Source of the DNA: Terana coerulea
Lineage: Eukaryota; Basidiomycota; Agaricomycetes; Polyporales; Phanerochaetaceae
Direction of reading: 5' to 3'
DNA length: 64,000 bases
NCBI GenBank assembly: GCA_024811115.1
Contig: JAKOGH010000763.1
Location: 62,001 to 126,000, forward strand
Both the position numbers and the translations under genes were made by a program. Numbering within the stretch: the stretch's first letter is position 1; every line of letters starts with the position of its first letter. Shown here in pieces: positions 50,450-62,652 of this stretch. The notes beneath the pieces are model-generated. The model was not told the DNA's origin. It did not search any database and was given only the letters and a program-made list of their open reading frames with translations.

Positions 50450-51120
50450 CTAAGAGTACCGCGGTTTGAGCCCTAGCCTTGACTGAAAACGTGGCTGACT
50501 TGCCTTTAATAGAAGCGAATGGTCCCAGTGGACGAAGTCCTTGTAGTTAGCCTCCGCTGCCTCGTATACAGCGCTCCAGTTTCGGCATTTTCGAGTCATA
50601 CCAATGGGCTCGAGGGTGGCATCTGCGGAGCACAAGAAGAGCTGGCGCAGATATCCCAGACAGTGATAGAAATGCTCCTCGTTGGCCTTGGGGTCAGGGG
50701 GAGTGGTGTAAGACCCGCGTCAGGGCATCGACACAGTGAAGTTCGTGGAACATAGCGACGGCGAAGACACGCCGTTCGGGCCCAAGGCGGACGAACCCGT
50801 TGTGCGTCCACGGAGATATGAGGGCAAGGAGCTCCACGAACGAGACGTCGTCTCCCCCAAAGAAGCGCACGGTCTCCTCCAGGGTCATCTCGGCTTCGTC
50901 GACTTCCAGGTCCAGCCACAGAGGGTAGTCTTCGCCGACATACGCTAAAAAGTTACATGAGGCATGCGTTGGCTCTCGATATTCTGCCCCACTCACTGTA
51001 AACGTGGGCATCATCCCGGCGAGTCCTGTCGTAATGTACCGTCAAGCGATACACTTGCACGCACGACAAAATGACAGACAAGGCAAGGAGGGCCAGTGTA
51101 AGTGGCAGTGTCGCCTTCAT
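50450..51120 (-). CDS. UstYa/DUF3328-like oxidase-type protein (one apparent 1-nt insertion)
   Basis: Exons 51120-50997 and 50944-50450; 205 aa after correction. N-terminal membrane anchor ('LPLTLALLALSVILSCVQVY'), then 'YVGEDYPLWLDLE', 'LGPERRVFAVAMFHELHCVD' (first HxxHC motif) and 'EEHFYHCLGYLRQLFLCSAD' (second HxxHC motif). The C-terminal block is 'CRNWSAVYEAAEANY'. UstYa-family proteins use these paired HxxHC motifs in oxidative cyclisation or related modification of fungal peptides and other metabolites in the secretory pathway. The two motifs lie in different frames unless one G is removed from G5 at 50697-50701. It is head-to-head with the next UstYa-like gene, suggesting a shared promoter region. 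Confidence 0.8.
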
Positions 51121-51958
51121 TGCTGCTAGGTGACTATGCGATATTCACAAGGGACTGCAATCTCGCAGGGCTACTTACCTGGTATGTATCGTAGAATTTG
51201 GTCTATGCTGTGCTTTGCTCACGTACACCCTGCTTCTGTTTGGCCAGCCTTTTCGAATTTCAAAGAGCGGCTATGAGGCTATGGGGCCACAGAGGACCAA
51301 TGACAATACTGTCAAATTGGGATTTTGCCCGTATAATTAAAGTGCACTCACACCGTTTGTGCCCATAGCTCCCTTGATATCACGCGGGACTTGGATGCCG
51401 CCGAAGTTCAGATGGCTAGGGACAAGTGCAGAAGAATCATGCCGCTGGACCACCGCATCGGAAGGCGTCAAGGACGGATACCTGCATACCGAACGCAGCT
51501 CTCAAGCAGCCACGCGTCGCGGTACTTTTATTGCCGCTCATAAAGACGTGGGAGGCTGTGCTACGCTCATGCTCAGTTGGGCTGGAACAGTATGTGGACA
51601 CAGCTACCACTGGCAGCAGTGGGATACCAAAAAAAAACAAGCGTCGCCATATTTGACGGCTTCTCCGCAATCGCACAAGAGATGCTTCGCGAATTATAAT
51701 GTTGACGAGCTTCATCAACCATGAGGGTTGAACGATCGCAGCTGCTCAGATGTCCGACGAGAAAGACACTGTGAAATGCAGGGCTGACCCTTACTGTCGG
51801 CGCAACGTCAACCTGCGTGTTTGTCCACATAGTCCGATGATGCATCATCGACATATTCTGCCTTGCAACCCAGTTAGTGTTGAACGCTGAGTTTCTGAGC
51901 CGCCTACGTATCTTTTTTACAACACGCCAGGCCGTCGGCTACCTGAGGGACTGCAGCC
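51121..51958. other. Bidirectional promoter region between two UstYa-like genes
   Basis: 838 bp separating divergent starts at 51120 and 51959. No TATA box is obvious on either side and no gene is seen. The antisense open frames around 51360-51720 mirror each other and are rejected. Confidence 0.5.
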
Positions 51959-52621
51959 ATGAACTCCTGCCCCTCGCTCACCAAGACGCTCCCCCTAGCA
52001 CTCGCACTCATTGCTCTTCTGAGCGTTGTCTTCCAACTTCTCCATGAAAGATCTGGTGAGTGGTCCAGCAGTTGTTGAGCGACGTCGAGAATTCTGAGAG
52101 CGAAGGCGCAGATGTATACTCGACCTCCGACTGGATTAAGCGAAGCAAAGGCTTGTCGGTGAAGATGTCAATCGAGACGTCAGTTCACTACAAGCCAGCA
52201 ACGTCGCTTGGGATTGAGAGTGCCGAATGGGAGCAGCTAGTTCCAGCTGGAGGTCACCTCATCCACACATGGAACGCAACCCACTCACAGGCGCAGACCG
52301 TCACCCTGTTCCATAGACTGCAGTGCTTGGATACCCTGCGCAGAGACCGCCTGGCGAACACTCTGACCCCTCTAGGAAAGCATTGCCTGAACTATATCCG
52401 GCAATCTATCCTATGCATCGCAGACACCCGACTGGAGGCTCTGTTTGCCGGTTAGTAAGTATTTCAGCCGTGATGTAAAGAATTGTGCTCATTAACATTT
52501 GTACAGCCACGCAGACAGGTTTGCTGAGGCAGGCTGTAAAGATTGGACAGCGGTGTATGCCGCGGCGGAGGATAATCATGACAAGTGGGAAAGGTGGCAG
52601 TCAGCTCGAATTGAGGCCTAG
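51959..52621 (+). CDS. Divergent UstYa/DUF3328-like protein with altered HxxHC motifs
   Basis: Exons 51959-52055, 52112-52454 and 52507-52621; 184 aa, in frame without correction. N-terminal anchor 'LPLALALIALLSVVFQLLHE'. 'ESAEWEQLVPAGG' is followed by 'VTLFHRLQCLDTLRRDRL' in the place of the first motif (HRLQC, second His replaced by Gln). 'LGKHCLNYIRQSILCIAD' takes the place of the second (first His replaced by Leu). 'GCKDWTAVYAAAEDNHDKW' ends the domain. The fold is clearly the same family, but with only one His left in each motif, activity may be lost or changed. Confidence 0.75.
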
Positions 52622-54228
52622 TGGATCTCGGTGAGGTCAACAGACTGAACGCCTAATGGACATACCGTTTGCAATGTCTTGAGCGCGTACTCTCAGCTAG
52701 CCCAAGTTACAAATTTCCTTAGAAAATTACCTTGCTTGTCAAGGTCATGCGAAATACCGTGGAAAGCAACCCTCAACTCACCGGACTTTGCCGTGATTGC
52801 ATCATGTTACGCGTAACAGTCACCAAAGTCACTACCAGTTTCCAGCTTCACCTCAAGGCTGCCTCAAGGACAAGCAAGGTTGCTGCCGCGCACGAGTTAG
52901 CATAATCTGCGCAAAAGGGCCAGGTCGTCAGCTGTAAATCATGAGCTCGAGGTAAGTCGTGGTTCAATCCATGCCGCATGATGCCGCGGCTGCAGAGCCA
53001 GCGGACCTTGTCGGGCGCTAACTGGCCCACGTGGATGCCACCTGGGCAACGGCGTCGTTCGCGCAAGACTGGCTCTCTACTACATACCCGCGACCCGCCA
53101 CCATGCTGCTGCACTGTGAAAAGACGTCGAGAAGCAACACCAAAGGCTCTTGAAGAACACCCGGCAAGGCGGCTGATAGATAGCGATGCCTTCCACTTCC
53201 AAAAAATCATTTGCAGCGGCAAGTTCTGTCCGACTCACATCCTTGGACCTCAACCGCTCATTGAATACTGAATCCTTATCATGTGAACTGATGGTGCGTA
53301 CTCAGGATGTATCAGGAGATAGAAAGTCAACATATCTCAAGATTCTTCTACAACAGATGTGAGATCGCTAATGTAGGGTACCGGGTACTATGTGGCTGTC
53401 CAGAACGCTGCCGGTCACCACGGCCCCTACACACGGGCTGTAGACCCTCGTGTCGATGCTGACGTGCACACCGGAAGGGGGGCGTTTTCGGTCTGTTCAT
53501 CTCAGGGCTGCAAGTCGTGTTCCTGGCGAATTTAATCACAGTTAAAGAGATCTGTCTGAGGACCGTGTAGAAGCGACCTGTTTGTATGGTGCGTGGAGTT
53601 CTGGCTCCAGATTTCTTCGCAATTAGAACTCTTTTCACACCATTTTCAGCGCACGTTTGGTTGCTTTGCCAAACCAGTACAGTGCCCATGTGCTTACTCG
53701 TGTGCCCCCCGGTCTGTCAAGCCCACACGACATTTCCAACGTACACGGTTCAAAAGAAGGTCACTGTATCATCGTTGTCACTCATCCGCTCGTTAGCCAT
53801 TCTGTTCCGCTTAACAGGTCGACTCCCATGATATATTAAGCCCAACATCCTGCTGGAAGAGCTGAGAAAGGTTGCAATGCAGTTACGTATACAGAGGTAT
53901 GTATGGGCCCTCCGGCAAGTGGGAAGCAAACACAGCATTGTCGCCCGAGCCATGTAAATGCATCCAGTGATGGGCTTCGTTGTTTCGGAAAAATTACGAT
54001 CAACGAGGAACTGAAAACCAGGGCGGACGTTGGGCATGCTTCGTCGACTCAGAGGACTCACGCCCGCGGTCATTCGTGCCAACTGGCCGGCGCCTAGAAA
54101 CAGCCAACTGAGCGCAGTATATCAATCAATGTGCGACTGTCCAGGAGGCAGTAAGGTGCTATAACAAGCAGCTTCTCGTATCTCGATTCCCCCGGTGCTC
54201 AACCCATACCCAAGGCTGTTTCATTCCT
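52622..54228. other. Intergenic region, no gene
   Basis: 1.6 kb with only short mirrored open frames (52850-53270, 53590-53840). No structure beyond simple sequence is seen. Confidence 0.5.
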
Positions 54229-55200
54229 ATGCCTGACAATATCACTATCCGTCGACTCACCGCACCAACTGGTCTGTTCAATTCACATGCAGCTGTGTTC
54301 CCTTCTGACACGTTTGTAAGCTAGATAACGAACTAGACCAGATAACAAGTCTTCTTTTCGAAGCATTGGGATCAAGTATTGTTTTTCGCGTAGTCTTTAC
54401 CTGTCGCGAGTGTCTCTAACAAAGTTATCAGATTCTATAGCCCGTGCAAGTGGTGGAGGTGACCCACAGCTCATCAAGCAATTTCATCGATGCCTTGTCG
54501 CGGGAACTGCTGCAGGAGCTCACCTTTTCGTTGCCTTTACTAAGGACACGGACAAGGTAGTGGGATCGATCTCCTTCTACGGCCCAGGGAAAGAGATCAT
54601 GGGCGAGTACGTCTCATGATGGAACAATGGTGCTGGCTCTGATTTTGCGTCTAGTGAAGTACAAAAATCCAAAGGCTTCAACGAGTACCTGAAACGCCTA
54701 CCCAAAGACGTCCTGGATTGGTTTGATACTGTAAGCCTTTCGATCCGCAAGCCTAAAGGTAGTGTTTATGGAGCGTACTAGTTTATCCCCGAATACAAAT
54801 CCGCCATAGATGCCATCCTTGGACCCGACACGAAATTAAATGGGTGGACGATGAACAGCTTTGCTGTCTTGCCTACCTATCGGAACAAGGGTATTGGTGG
54901 AGCGCTCCTTGCCTCCGGGGAGGCATTGGTAAGCCAACTTTTAATAATGAGATATTACAACCTGATTGAATGATATTTGTTTAGGCTCAGGCTGACAAAA
55001 CACCCGTGATTTTCGAGACTGAGCGGAAGACCAATGTAAGTTTCAGGTCACATCTCCTTGGTGCCTTACGATGATTGCGCATGCTATAGATCCCTATATT
55101 CGAACACTTCGGTTACGGTGTTGCTGGGGAGGTGACACTGAAGGGGGGTACTGTTGTTGATGACTTCACTCTGTATATCTTCCGTAGAGACTTCTACTGA
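54229..55200 (+). CDS. GNAT-family N-acetyltransferase, copy 1
   Basis: Seven exons: 54229-54271, 54325-54375, 54432-54606, 54655-54730, 54782-54928, 54985-55035, 55090-55200; 217 aa. Starts 'MPDNITIRRLTAP'. The acetyl-CoA loop is motif A 'VLPTYRNKGIGGALLASGEA' (Q/RxxGxG/A). Upstream, 'VAFTKDTDKVVGSISFYGPG' is the beta-4 strand. 'VIFETERKTNIPIFEHFGY' is motif B. The C-terminus is 'FRRDFY'. Transfers acetyl from acetyl-CoA to an unknown small molecule or peptide amine; no targeting signal, so cytosolic. A paralogue lies on the opposite strand at 57646-58631. Confidence 0.85.
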
Positions 55201-56191
55201 TATCCGACACGAGACAAGCATAGGTATCAGAAATAACGTGGAATATTACAAGGAAGCTTTGATAACCCCGTTCGCGATTATGAGGATGCGTAACCCGTAA
55301 ATAGGTACTTTCGATCGGGCAGAGTTTGTGCTAACAAGCTTCATAAGTCAGCAGTATAATACACTTTCATAACGCCGACAGCGATTGTTGTACTCCGAGT
55401 GCGGGTACGGAGAGAACATCTGTGTGGGACGTGAGCAAATTAATTTCCAAAACTCTCAATCTCTGAGTCGGTTCTAACTGCGCATCTATTGAAGCGGAAA
55501 TCAATCAGTCGTGTTTGAATCTGGGAAAGCTAGAAGGCGGTGTGCCAACCCAGAGAGGTGTCAAGAGACGTGTGGACTTGCTGGTAGGCAGCCGAAAGGT
55601 TCGGTCTTCGGACCAAGCAGCGGTTCATTGAAGGCTCACACGATACAACATCTGACTGAATGGACTTGTAAAGTCTTCGGCAGTAGAGATGTACTCCTAG
55701 GATCGCATCTGATTGCCGCAGGCTAGTATGCTAGCCAACTTGACCGTCATCTCTGAGCCAAAGAACCGGAGGCTCCATTACACATAGCGCCTCTTCATAT
55801 GGGCGCATACTCACTCGGCATCTATTGCAACCGCCTTCCGTCGGCAGCTGTTGGCCTATCTTTCGGTGGATGCAGTTCCCTTCGATCTAGGTTCGACTAC
55901 CTAACAAGTGATACATCTTTCGTTACAGATGGCCACCGGAATCACTTCATAAAATGACCCAGCGCCGAATGGTCAGCGTATACAGCGGAGCGGAATACGA
56001 CAGGATCAATTCGAAGATGCTCGATGAGTAGGGTCGCGCTCGCACCAGGCTCCGAATCAAACATGCTTAACCGGCTGTGCCGCGGCAACACTCTAGGACG
56101 CATATATTCTGCGAGCTCTGGCGCATATTGTAGCGACCTAGTTGTCTCTGCTAGCTATCTGTAGATCCAGGTTCTCTCTTCCCAAGCAGCC
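55201..56191. other. Intergenic region, no gene
   Basis: About 1 kb between two plus-strand genes; the right end is probably the promoter of the 7-TM-like gene. Nothing else is recognised. Confidence 0.5.
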
Positions 56192-57510
56192 ATGTCTTCA
56201 AGCTGGACCCCGAACGAGACTAGCACCCAATTGTGGGTTGAGCAGGTCATTCTCAACGGCGTCGGCCTAGGAGACATTGCCTATGGTCTGTCCTTTCATT
56301 TCCATTCTACATCAGCACAATAACTCACTTTGCTGAATGGTAGGCGTGCACATGACACTGTTCTTTTTTTGCCTCAATGCTTGGTGGTCCGGTCGTAGAC
56401 AATCCCCGACAAACCCTTATTTTGTGCTTGCATACATTACCGTCCAATTCATCACCGGTACCATCGGTAATGCGGCTCAGATGAATCTCCTTCAGCTGGC
56501 CTATGTCAACTACCGCAACTACCCAGGGGGTCCAGGCGCATTTGAGGATTTCGACGGTTCAATTGCCCCTAGCGTCATCTGTCAAACGGCTTACAGTGTC
56601 AATCTTTGGTTAGCGGACGGTCTGTTCGTACGTAAACTCACATTGCCAAAGCAGCTGTATCATGAACGCTAACTTCGTTGTATAAGCTGTACCGATTCTG
56701 GGTCATCTGGTATGCGTCTCGATACCGATGGATCGTATTACCCGGCGTGCTGTCCTTCCTGCTCTCGATAAGTAGGCTCAATTCGCTTGGGATACGAATA
56801 CCTGGACTTAACGAGCTCGAGGCTAACACTTGCGCGCATTTTAGTCTCTTCAATTATACTGATCGTCCAAGTCGCGAATCCTGGAGGTGCCCTATGGATA
56901 AGCACAAGTGCCAACATGGCCCTCACGTTCTGGTGCTCTTCTATAACCACTACCCTTTATACCACCGTCTTCATCGTCGGAAAACTGCTGTACATGCGCC
57001 ATCAAGTCCGTCGAATCATCGGCACCAACGAGCCCTCACCCTACTTCTCTGTCGCGGCTATGCTCACCGAGTCTGCGCTCTTATACTCCGTGTTTGCGTT
57101 GGTTTTCATCATCACATATGCACGTAACGTTGTCATCAGCACTGCGCTGATCTGCATTCTTGGCCAGGTTCAGGTGAGACCTTGAAACGCATCCAACGCG
57201 GTGATGACTGACCCAGACCTCCACACAGTCGATCGCACCACTGCTCATTATCCTACGTGTTGCTCAAGGCCGCGGATGGACGGCCGCCAAAGCTAAGGAA
57301 GCTCATCAGATAGCGACCGGCACGAATGGCAGGAGCGCTCCGCTCATCTTCTTCCATCCCCCCACTTCCGGAGGTGAACGCCTAACTACGGCGTCCGAAC
57401 ACGCTGCCCCAGCGGAAAAGCTGGTATTCGTCGGTGGGAGTGGGAGCACCTTGGCTAATGCGACCGGGAGCATAAAGACCGACGAGATTGTAGACATTTC
57501 GAGTGTGTAG
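56192..57510 (+). CDS. Polytopic (about seven-helix) membrane protein, basidiomycete family of unknown function
   Basis: Exons 56192-56285, 56344-56627, 56687-56771, 56845-57173 and 57229-57510; 357 aa. Hydrophobic helices: 'GVHMTLFFFCLNAWW', 'FVLAYITVQFITGTIG', 'VNLWLADGLFLYRFWVIW', 'IVLPGVLSFLLSIISSIILI', 'STSANMALTFWCSSITTTLY', 'FSVAAMLTESALLYSVFALV', and 'NVVISTALICILGQ'. The soluble Ser/Gly-rich tail is about 70 residues. The pattern (external short N-terminus, 'LADGLFLYRFW', cytosolic tail) is typical of an expanded mushroom membrane family sometimes viewed as receptor-like; I cannot name a ligand or reaction. The 73-nt intron 3 carries its 3' end at 'cgcgcattttag'. Confidence 0.8.
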
Positions 57511-57645
57511 TTGCGTAATCATTAGCGACCAAATGCTGCGAAGCGTAATTGTCAGCCCATGTCATATGTATACTTGAACGAGCAAAAGAAATTGCGAGCG
57601 TACACGTACGTGAGGTAACCTGAGCTTGCACGACTTCACGCCGCG

Positions 57646-58631
57646 TCATACAAAGTCCTTGCGAAGAATGGTAAAGGTGAAGTCTGCCACTCCCAAGCCA
57701 CCCTTCAACTTCGTTTCGCCTACAACCCGATAACCGAAATGCTGGTATATGGCAATCTGCACGATGACTATGGTTATCACACTAGTACAAAAAGATAACA
57801 TGCAGCCGTACATTACCGTCGTGTTCAGCTTCGAATATCACCGGGACTCCGTCGGTTTTGGCCTAAGCGAAATCAGGCTCCGTAGATAAAAGCATAATAT
57901 TCCACCTCACAAGCTCTTCTCCAGCCGCTAAGAGTGCTCTCCCGATGCCTTTGCCACGGTAAGGAGCTGCGACTGCGAAACTATTCATGGACCAAGCGGC
58001 CAATTTAGTGCTTTTGCCCAACGCCGCGTCAGAAACCTGCGCATATTCGGCCAGGAACTGAATAAGCCCAATGTTAGTAGACGTCGATAGAAGCAAGCTG
58101 AATATGACATACAGTGGTCCACCAGTCAAGGACGTCCGATGGAAGAGCTTTCAAGAAGTCATTGAATCCTCGGTCTCTTTGCACTTCACTGCGCCACATT
58201 CTTCAGTCCAAGGTAAGAAAGAGAGACACTTAGGACACTGACTCTCCCATTATTTCCTTCCCTGGTCCGTAGAAGGAGATGACACCAACGACCTCGTCGG
58301 TGTTTCTGAGGAAGGCGGCAAAGAGGTGCGCGCCGGCAGCGGTACCTGCTGCGCACGATCTATGAAACTCTTTACGCAGTTCCTCGTCTTCACCGGCGGC
58401 AGCCATAGCAACGGAGTCTAAACATGCATGTTGGGATTCAGTACAACTTGGGTCCCCAGAGCTCGAGAAATTACATACCGCGAGACATGGACTCGTAGAG
58501 TACGGTCACAATCTGCTCGAGCTCGTGTGCTGCGTTGCGGGTATTAGATACAACTCAGATGGAAAGCATAAAAGGTGCTTACTAGATGGCGCTGTTACTC
58601 TACGAATCTCCACTGGTACGCTGGGTGACAT
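57646..58631 (-). CDS. GNAT-family N-acetyltransferase, copy 2
   Basis: Multi-exon gene starting at ATG 58631 (MSPSVPVEIRRVTAPS) and ending at TGA 57646-57648 (LRKDFV). About 220 aa. Blocks parallel copy 1: 'HELEQIVTVLYESMSR', 'EFHRSCAAGTAAGAHLFAAF', 'DEVVGVISFYGPGKEIMGE', motif A 'APYRGKGIGRALLAAGEE', and 'LKGGLGVADFTFTILRKDF'. Exon order matches copy 1, so the two arose by duplication and inversion around the 7-TM-like gene. Substrate unknown. Confidence 0.85.
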
Positions 58632-59467
58632 GACTGCGAGACGGAAGTATGAGTGCGTGGTATGGGGATAGGTAGCTTCAGGCAAGCTTGACATATGAGA
58701 CCCGCACGTTACTAATCAGCGCTCAGTGTTCATCGATTATCTCCATGTGTACGCGCTTCTCTCTACTCGCAGTGCCGTCACAGCGCGCCGCCCGAGATCA
58801 CTAGTACTATGCATCAGAGACGAGAGTTTGCGCCCGGGCAGGAACTCTGAGAGGCGAGGCTTCCATCGTAATCTCAAGCATCTTGCTCATGTCCTTTTGT
58901 GTATCCAAGTAAGATTGGAGAGGACGCGTCATCTTCGTGTAGTACTAATATACCACAGTCAGTGTTTGAGCGGGGGGAGTGGCATGAATCATACGCTTAC
59001 GAAAGAATGTTCATAGCAGGAACGTTTAAACGCAAGCATTGATATAATTGACAATTAATAACCTTATGCAAATCGTAAGTAAGTAGTGTTGACGGTGGAT
59101 GGATGCGAAGTGTGAACGAACATGAGGGTAAGAAGTCAAGAGACAGACGCCCAAAATGTGTCGGCCATCATGCATCAACCCGCCTCGTCAAAGCTTTGTG
59201 GCGTCCCGCCATTCTGCCATATATGGCAATCCCGACTCCTCTGTAACACGTCTGATCAGGAGTCTTTAGGGCCGTTGATAGCTCGTGAAGACTTGCTGCT
59301 GCTATCAGTATAAAACAAAGCAACATGATTTATACATAACCCTACTTAGTTACAGCTGTAATATACTGATATATGATATAGTCCTTCCTCGGACTCGGAG
59401 TACTAGTGTACAGTATCAGGCAAGTATCCATGAGATGTAGTATACCGATGTTGAAAGCCCTCCTTTA
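58632..59467. other. Intergenic region, no gene
   Basis: About 840 bp between two minus-strand genes, containing the GNAT copy 2 promoter and the 3' end of the next gene. The 59300-59410 part is AT-rich. Confidence 0.5.
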
Positions 59468-60777
59468 TTAGATCTCCGCAGCACCAGTGTAACGTATTCC
59501 CGCAGGCTGATAGCCGCTCTGAGCGGTGAAGACTGCCGAACTACGCATGGCAGGCGAACTTGGGCCGTACACGCTCGACGCAGGCTGGGCGTCAGGGAAA
59601 GTGGTGGGATCATCAGGGTTCTAATGGGCGAGACAAACGAGAAATCAGGATTCACTGTACCCAGTGACAGATGTCTGAGAACACTCACGTAAAACCTTGT
59701 CGTCGTTGTGGCTGAGACAGGGCTGCTGACACCGTGACGGGCGAATTGTTTTTCTGGATCTGGCGAGTACGGCGAAGTAATCAACGCCGGTGTTCGTGGG
59801 CGAAATGCCGCAGAGGGAGGTCTCCTTTGATCCTTGCGCCGTCTGATACAAATTGTCACAGCGATAGCAACGAGTATAAGGCCGCCGACGCCGCCCACTA
59901 CGCCGCCCACAATGGCACCAACGTGGCTTTTCTTTGAGGTCGAAGACGAGGCAATTGCAGTACCTGAAGCTGAAGGAGAGGGAGCAACAGTTGAGTTTGA
60001 TGTGACAGATGCAGGGACAGATGTTGAGCTGGAGCCAGAAGAGGAACCAGAAGTCGACGATGGGCCAGCAGCAGAGGAGTCGGAATGGCCCTCGTTAGCA
60101 AGGGCCTCCGCCGTTGTAGCATTGAAGGTGTCGGGCGTGACTACATCCGTATACGCCCAAGCGGGTATAGCGGTTCCTGCGGGTATTGCCCTCGGGAACC
60201 TAAGGGACTTCAGCTTACCATTCCCAATGCATAACTGAGAAGCTTACTGCTGGATGTCCGGGCTCCCGGTGCAATTTGTCGTCCAAGTCGACCAACTACA
60301 GGATACTCAGCATAAACGAGCGTCATCGTGCGTGTAAGCACTGACGGGAGGACTTGTTCACCCTGGCACAGCGCACACGCGCCAATTACAGAGTAGAACA
60401 CTGTGTTGCAAAAGCAGTCGGTGGCCGCGGATTGCGTGAGCACGTAATGGTCCCCAGGGTCAAGCGCCTGTATAAAGGCAGCTGGAGTATGTATCAACGA
60501 GGGGGCAAATATCGTCTATGTTCTATGATGCTCACACGAAGGATTTGACAGGCAAGCGGAATCAAGGTAAGCCGCGACAAGGCATGGGCTCTGACCCCTG
60601 GAATTGGTTGCCTATGATATGGGAAAAATAGCTCTAGTCTTTGAATTCAGAGTTAAAGCGTGTGACACATACCCAGCTAAAACCCTGAACACAAGTTGCA
60701 CCCGTCAACTGAGCAGAACCATCGAGCGCGAACGCCAGAACGACGGCCAAGATTTCCAAAGGAGCGGCAAACAGCAT
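59468..60777 (-). CDS. Secreted, single-pass membrane-anchored Cys-rich protein (Mid2-like sensor architecture)
   Basis: Six exons: 60777-60673, 60611-60536, 60481-60346, 60295-60248, 60199-59689, 59620-59468; 342 aa. Signal peptide 'MLFAAPLEILAVVLAFALDG' with SAQ following. The Cys-rich ectodomain has 'GQSPCLVAAYLDSAC', 'ATDCFCNTVFYSVIGACALC', 'WSTWTTNC', and 'IPAGTAIPAWAYTDV'. A Ser-rich stalk comes next, then one helix ('VVGGVGGLILVAIAVTICI') and the basic 'RRRKDQRR'. The cytosolic tail carries 'TPALITSPYSPDPEKQF'. This organisation matches wall-stress sensors, and the Cys blocks recur in Agaricomycete proteins of unknown function. The sensor role is inference. Confidence 0.8.
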
Positions 60778-62652
60778 AGCGGCGGGGACCATGGACGGTC
60801 GCGGAGAGGAGGCGGGGTGTCCTCGAGTCCCCGCTCCTGCAGGGTGCGTCTTTAATATGTATCAGCTCTACATCAGCGTGTAGGTTTGAGGCTGTGAAGG
60901 CGGCCAGGTGCGAGACGCCAGGAACGAGATTAGCGCAGGAACGAATGACATCGATGGGGAAATTGCGCCGAAGGGCATTTGCTAGCTACCGCTGATTATT
61001 GCTTCCGGATATAGTCCTCGTCAATAACGTGGCTCTACGTGGTTTGACTTTGCTGTGAGGCTAAAGGACGTGTGCAGCTGGAGTGACTGAACTGACACGC
61101 CAGGTCTGACAAGCTTATGCATACGCCGGAAAGCCTGAGGCATGACATGTGCGTGAATGATCAGAGGTAGACAATTAAGGCCTGATCTCACAACTGCTGC
61201 CACCAGATGACCCCTGCTAAGCGGAGTTTCGTGGTGGTGTAAGAGGGATCGAACGTATTTGTTTCACAGCGCATCGAAAGCGCCCCAGGATCTGCGGACC
61301 TAACTCCCGGCACACGGACGGAACACGTCGGAGAGGCGCATCAAATACCGAACACCAAGAGCCGAAGCCGACTTTGGCAGGTTAAGTATTCGTTCGTGGG
61401 GTCATGGGCAAATCCTGAAGTTCTCGCTTCATAGATGCTACCTACATTATAAGGCCGAGTGAGATGTAGAATGGTTAACCTAAAAACCAGCTCACATTAC
61501 TGTGAGCGCGGTGGATAACCGCACGCTGAAATGTTGACCGGAAAGCAAGCCAAGCACCGGGTATGGTCAGTCTACCACGTCTTCATAGATGGGACATGAA
61601 TAGAGCATCCACAAGCTACCGCTTCGTCAAAGGGAGAATCAAGTATTCATATCTTGTAAGGAGCTTGACGGCAGTACTGGAGATCGTCCAGCTCGAGTGT
61701 GGTGGTCCACGCGCGATGACCTAGGGATTCGTGGATAGAATAGTGCTATATCATGCTATGAGGCACAGGAAGGGAAAATATGCGGTATAATCAGGGGAAA
61801 TCTGGCGAGGCATTCCGTCGATATTCCACCTTGCCCGTGGTTGAAGCGCACGGTGTCGGCCATGCGGTGCATTCACAGGGTGGGACGAGAAGGACCCTAT
61901 GGTCAATGTCAGTTGATAATTGCCGCTAGGGATTGAAAGGTACATGCCCGTCAGGAGACATGGAGGAAATCATTGTTCGAATTGCCTTACAAACTGGCGG
62001 AACCGCGGAGTTCCGTAACGCTTCGCCTGCACAATAGTTGTACTGCTATCAGTGTGATAAGGTAAAGCAGAAGACTTCTACCAAGTCATGTCTTTCTCTA
62101 GAGGCTTCCTTTCACCAGCTGTCTTGAGCTTGTGCCAGGTGTTCTGAATTGACTGGCCATGGGTGCATATCGCCTCTTCAGCGGGTGAGATGTTCGGAAT
62201 CCGCATATAACTCCCGGCATTGTGAGCTTAAATCCGGAGGCCTTCATAGCCACGATGGTTAGTCAATTAGACGTTAAGTAATTGGCAGGATTATGGAAGA
62301 CAAACCCGAGCATGTTATTGAGGGTGCCTTCGTGCAAGAGGGCTCGAACCAGACGGACGAAGGTGATGTCGTTTCGTCGATACTGACGAAGTGTGGTGGA
62401 CCTCACCCAATTCAAACCATGGGTTTGTTATCATGCTGGAGTTGAGCCTGTGAAGAACCGCCTCCAAATATGCGCTGGAAGCATGGAGAGGATGGTCAAG
62501 TGGACAGGCTGGCCTGGAGGTATTGATGGAGTCAGTAATTACTTTCCCACGCTTTGATTCCGCAAGCGCCCGTGAGCGGAAGGGCGCGATTGATAGCGAG
62601 AGCGATTTGACGGTCGACGTCCCCCGCCCCCGCCTCCTCACCCCAAGCCACA
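60778..62652. other. Divergent intergenic region / promoter of a transcription factor gene
   Basis: 1.9 kb upstream of both flanking genes. No gene, tRNA or obvious repeat is seen; long 5' regions are common for regulator genes. Confidence 0.5.

Noticed and set aside
50690..50717. 28-nt GT-AG interval as an intron joining the two HxxHC motifs of the UstYa gene
   Set aside because: Splicing it would shorten the inter-motif spacing below what the family shows; a 1-nt correction of G5 gives 'HHSPDPKANEEH', which fits better.
51360..51850. Open frames on both strands between the UstYa-like genes
   Set aside because: They mirror each other, lack start context, splice structure and any family motif.
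52056..52111. Frameshift in the third UstYa-like gene after 'LLHERSG'
   Set aside because: A normal 56-nt intron (gtgagt...ggcgcag) joins the frames without any correction.
56771..56844. Frameshift between helices of the 7-TM-like protein
   Set aside because: A 73-nt intron ending at cgcgcattttag restores the frame and the codon sum is exact.
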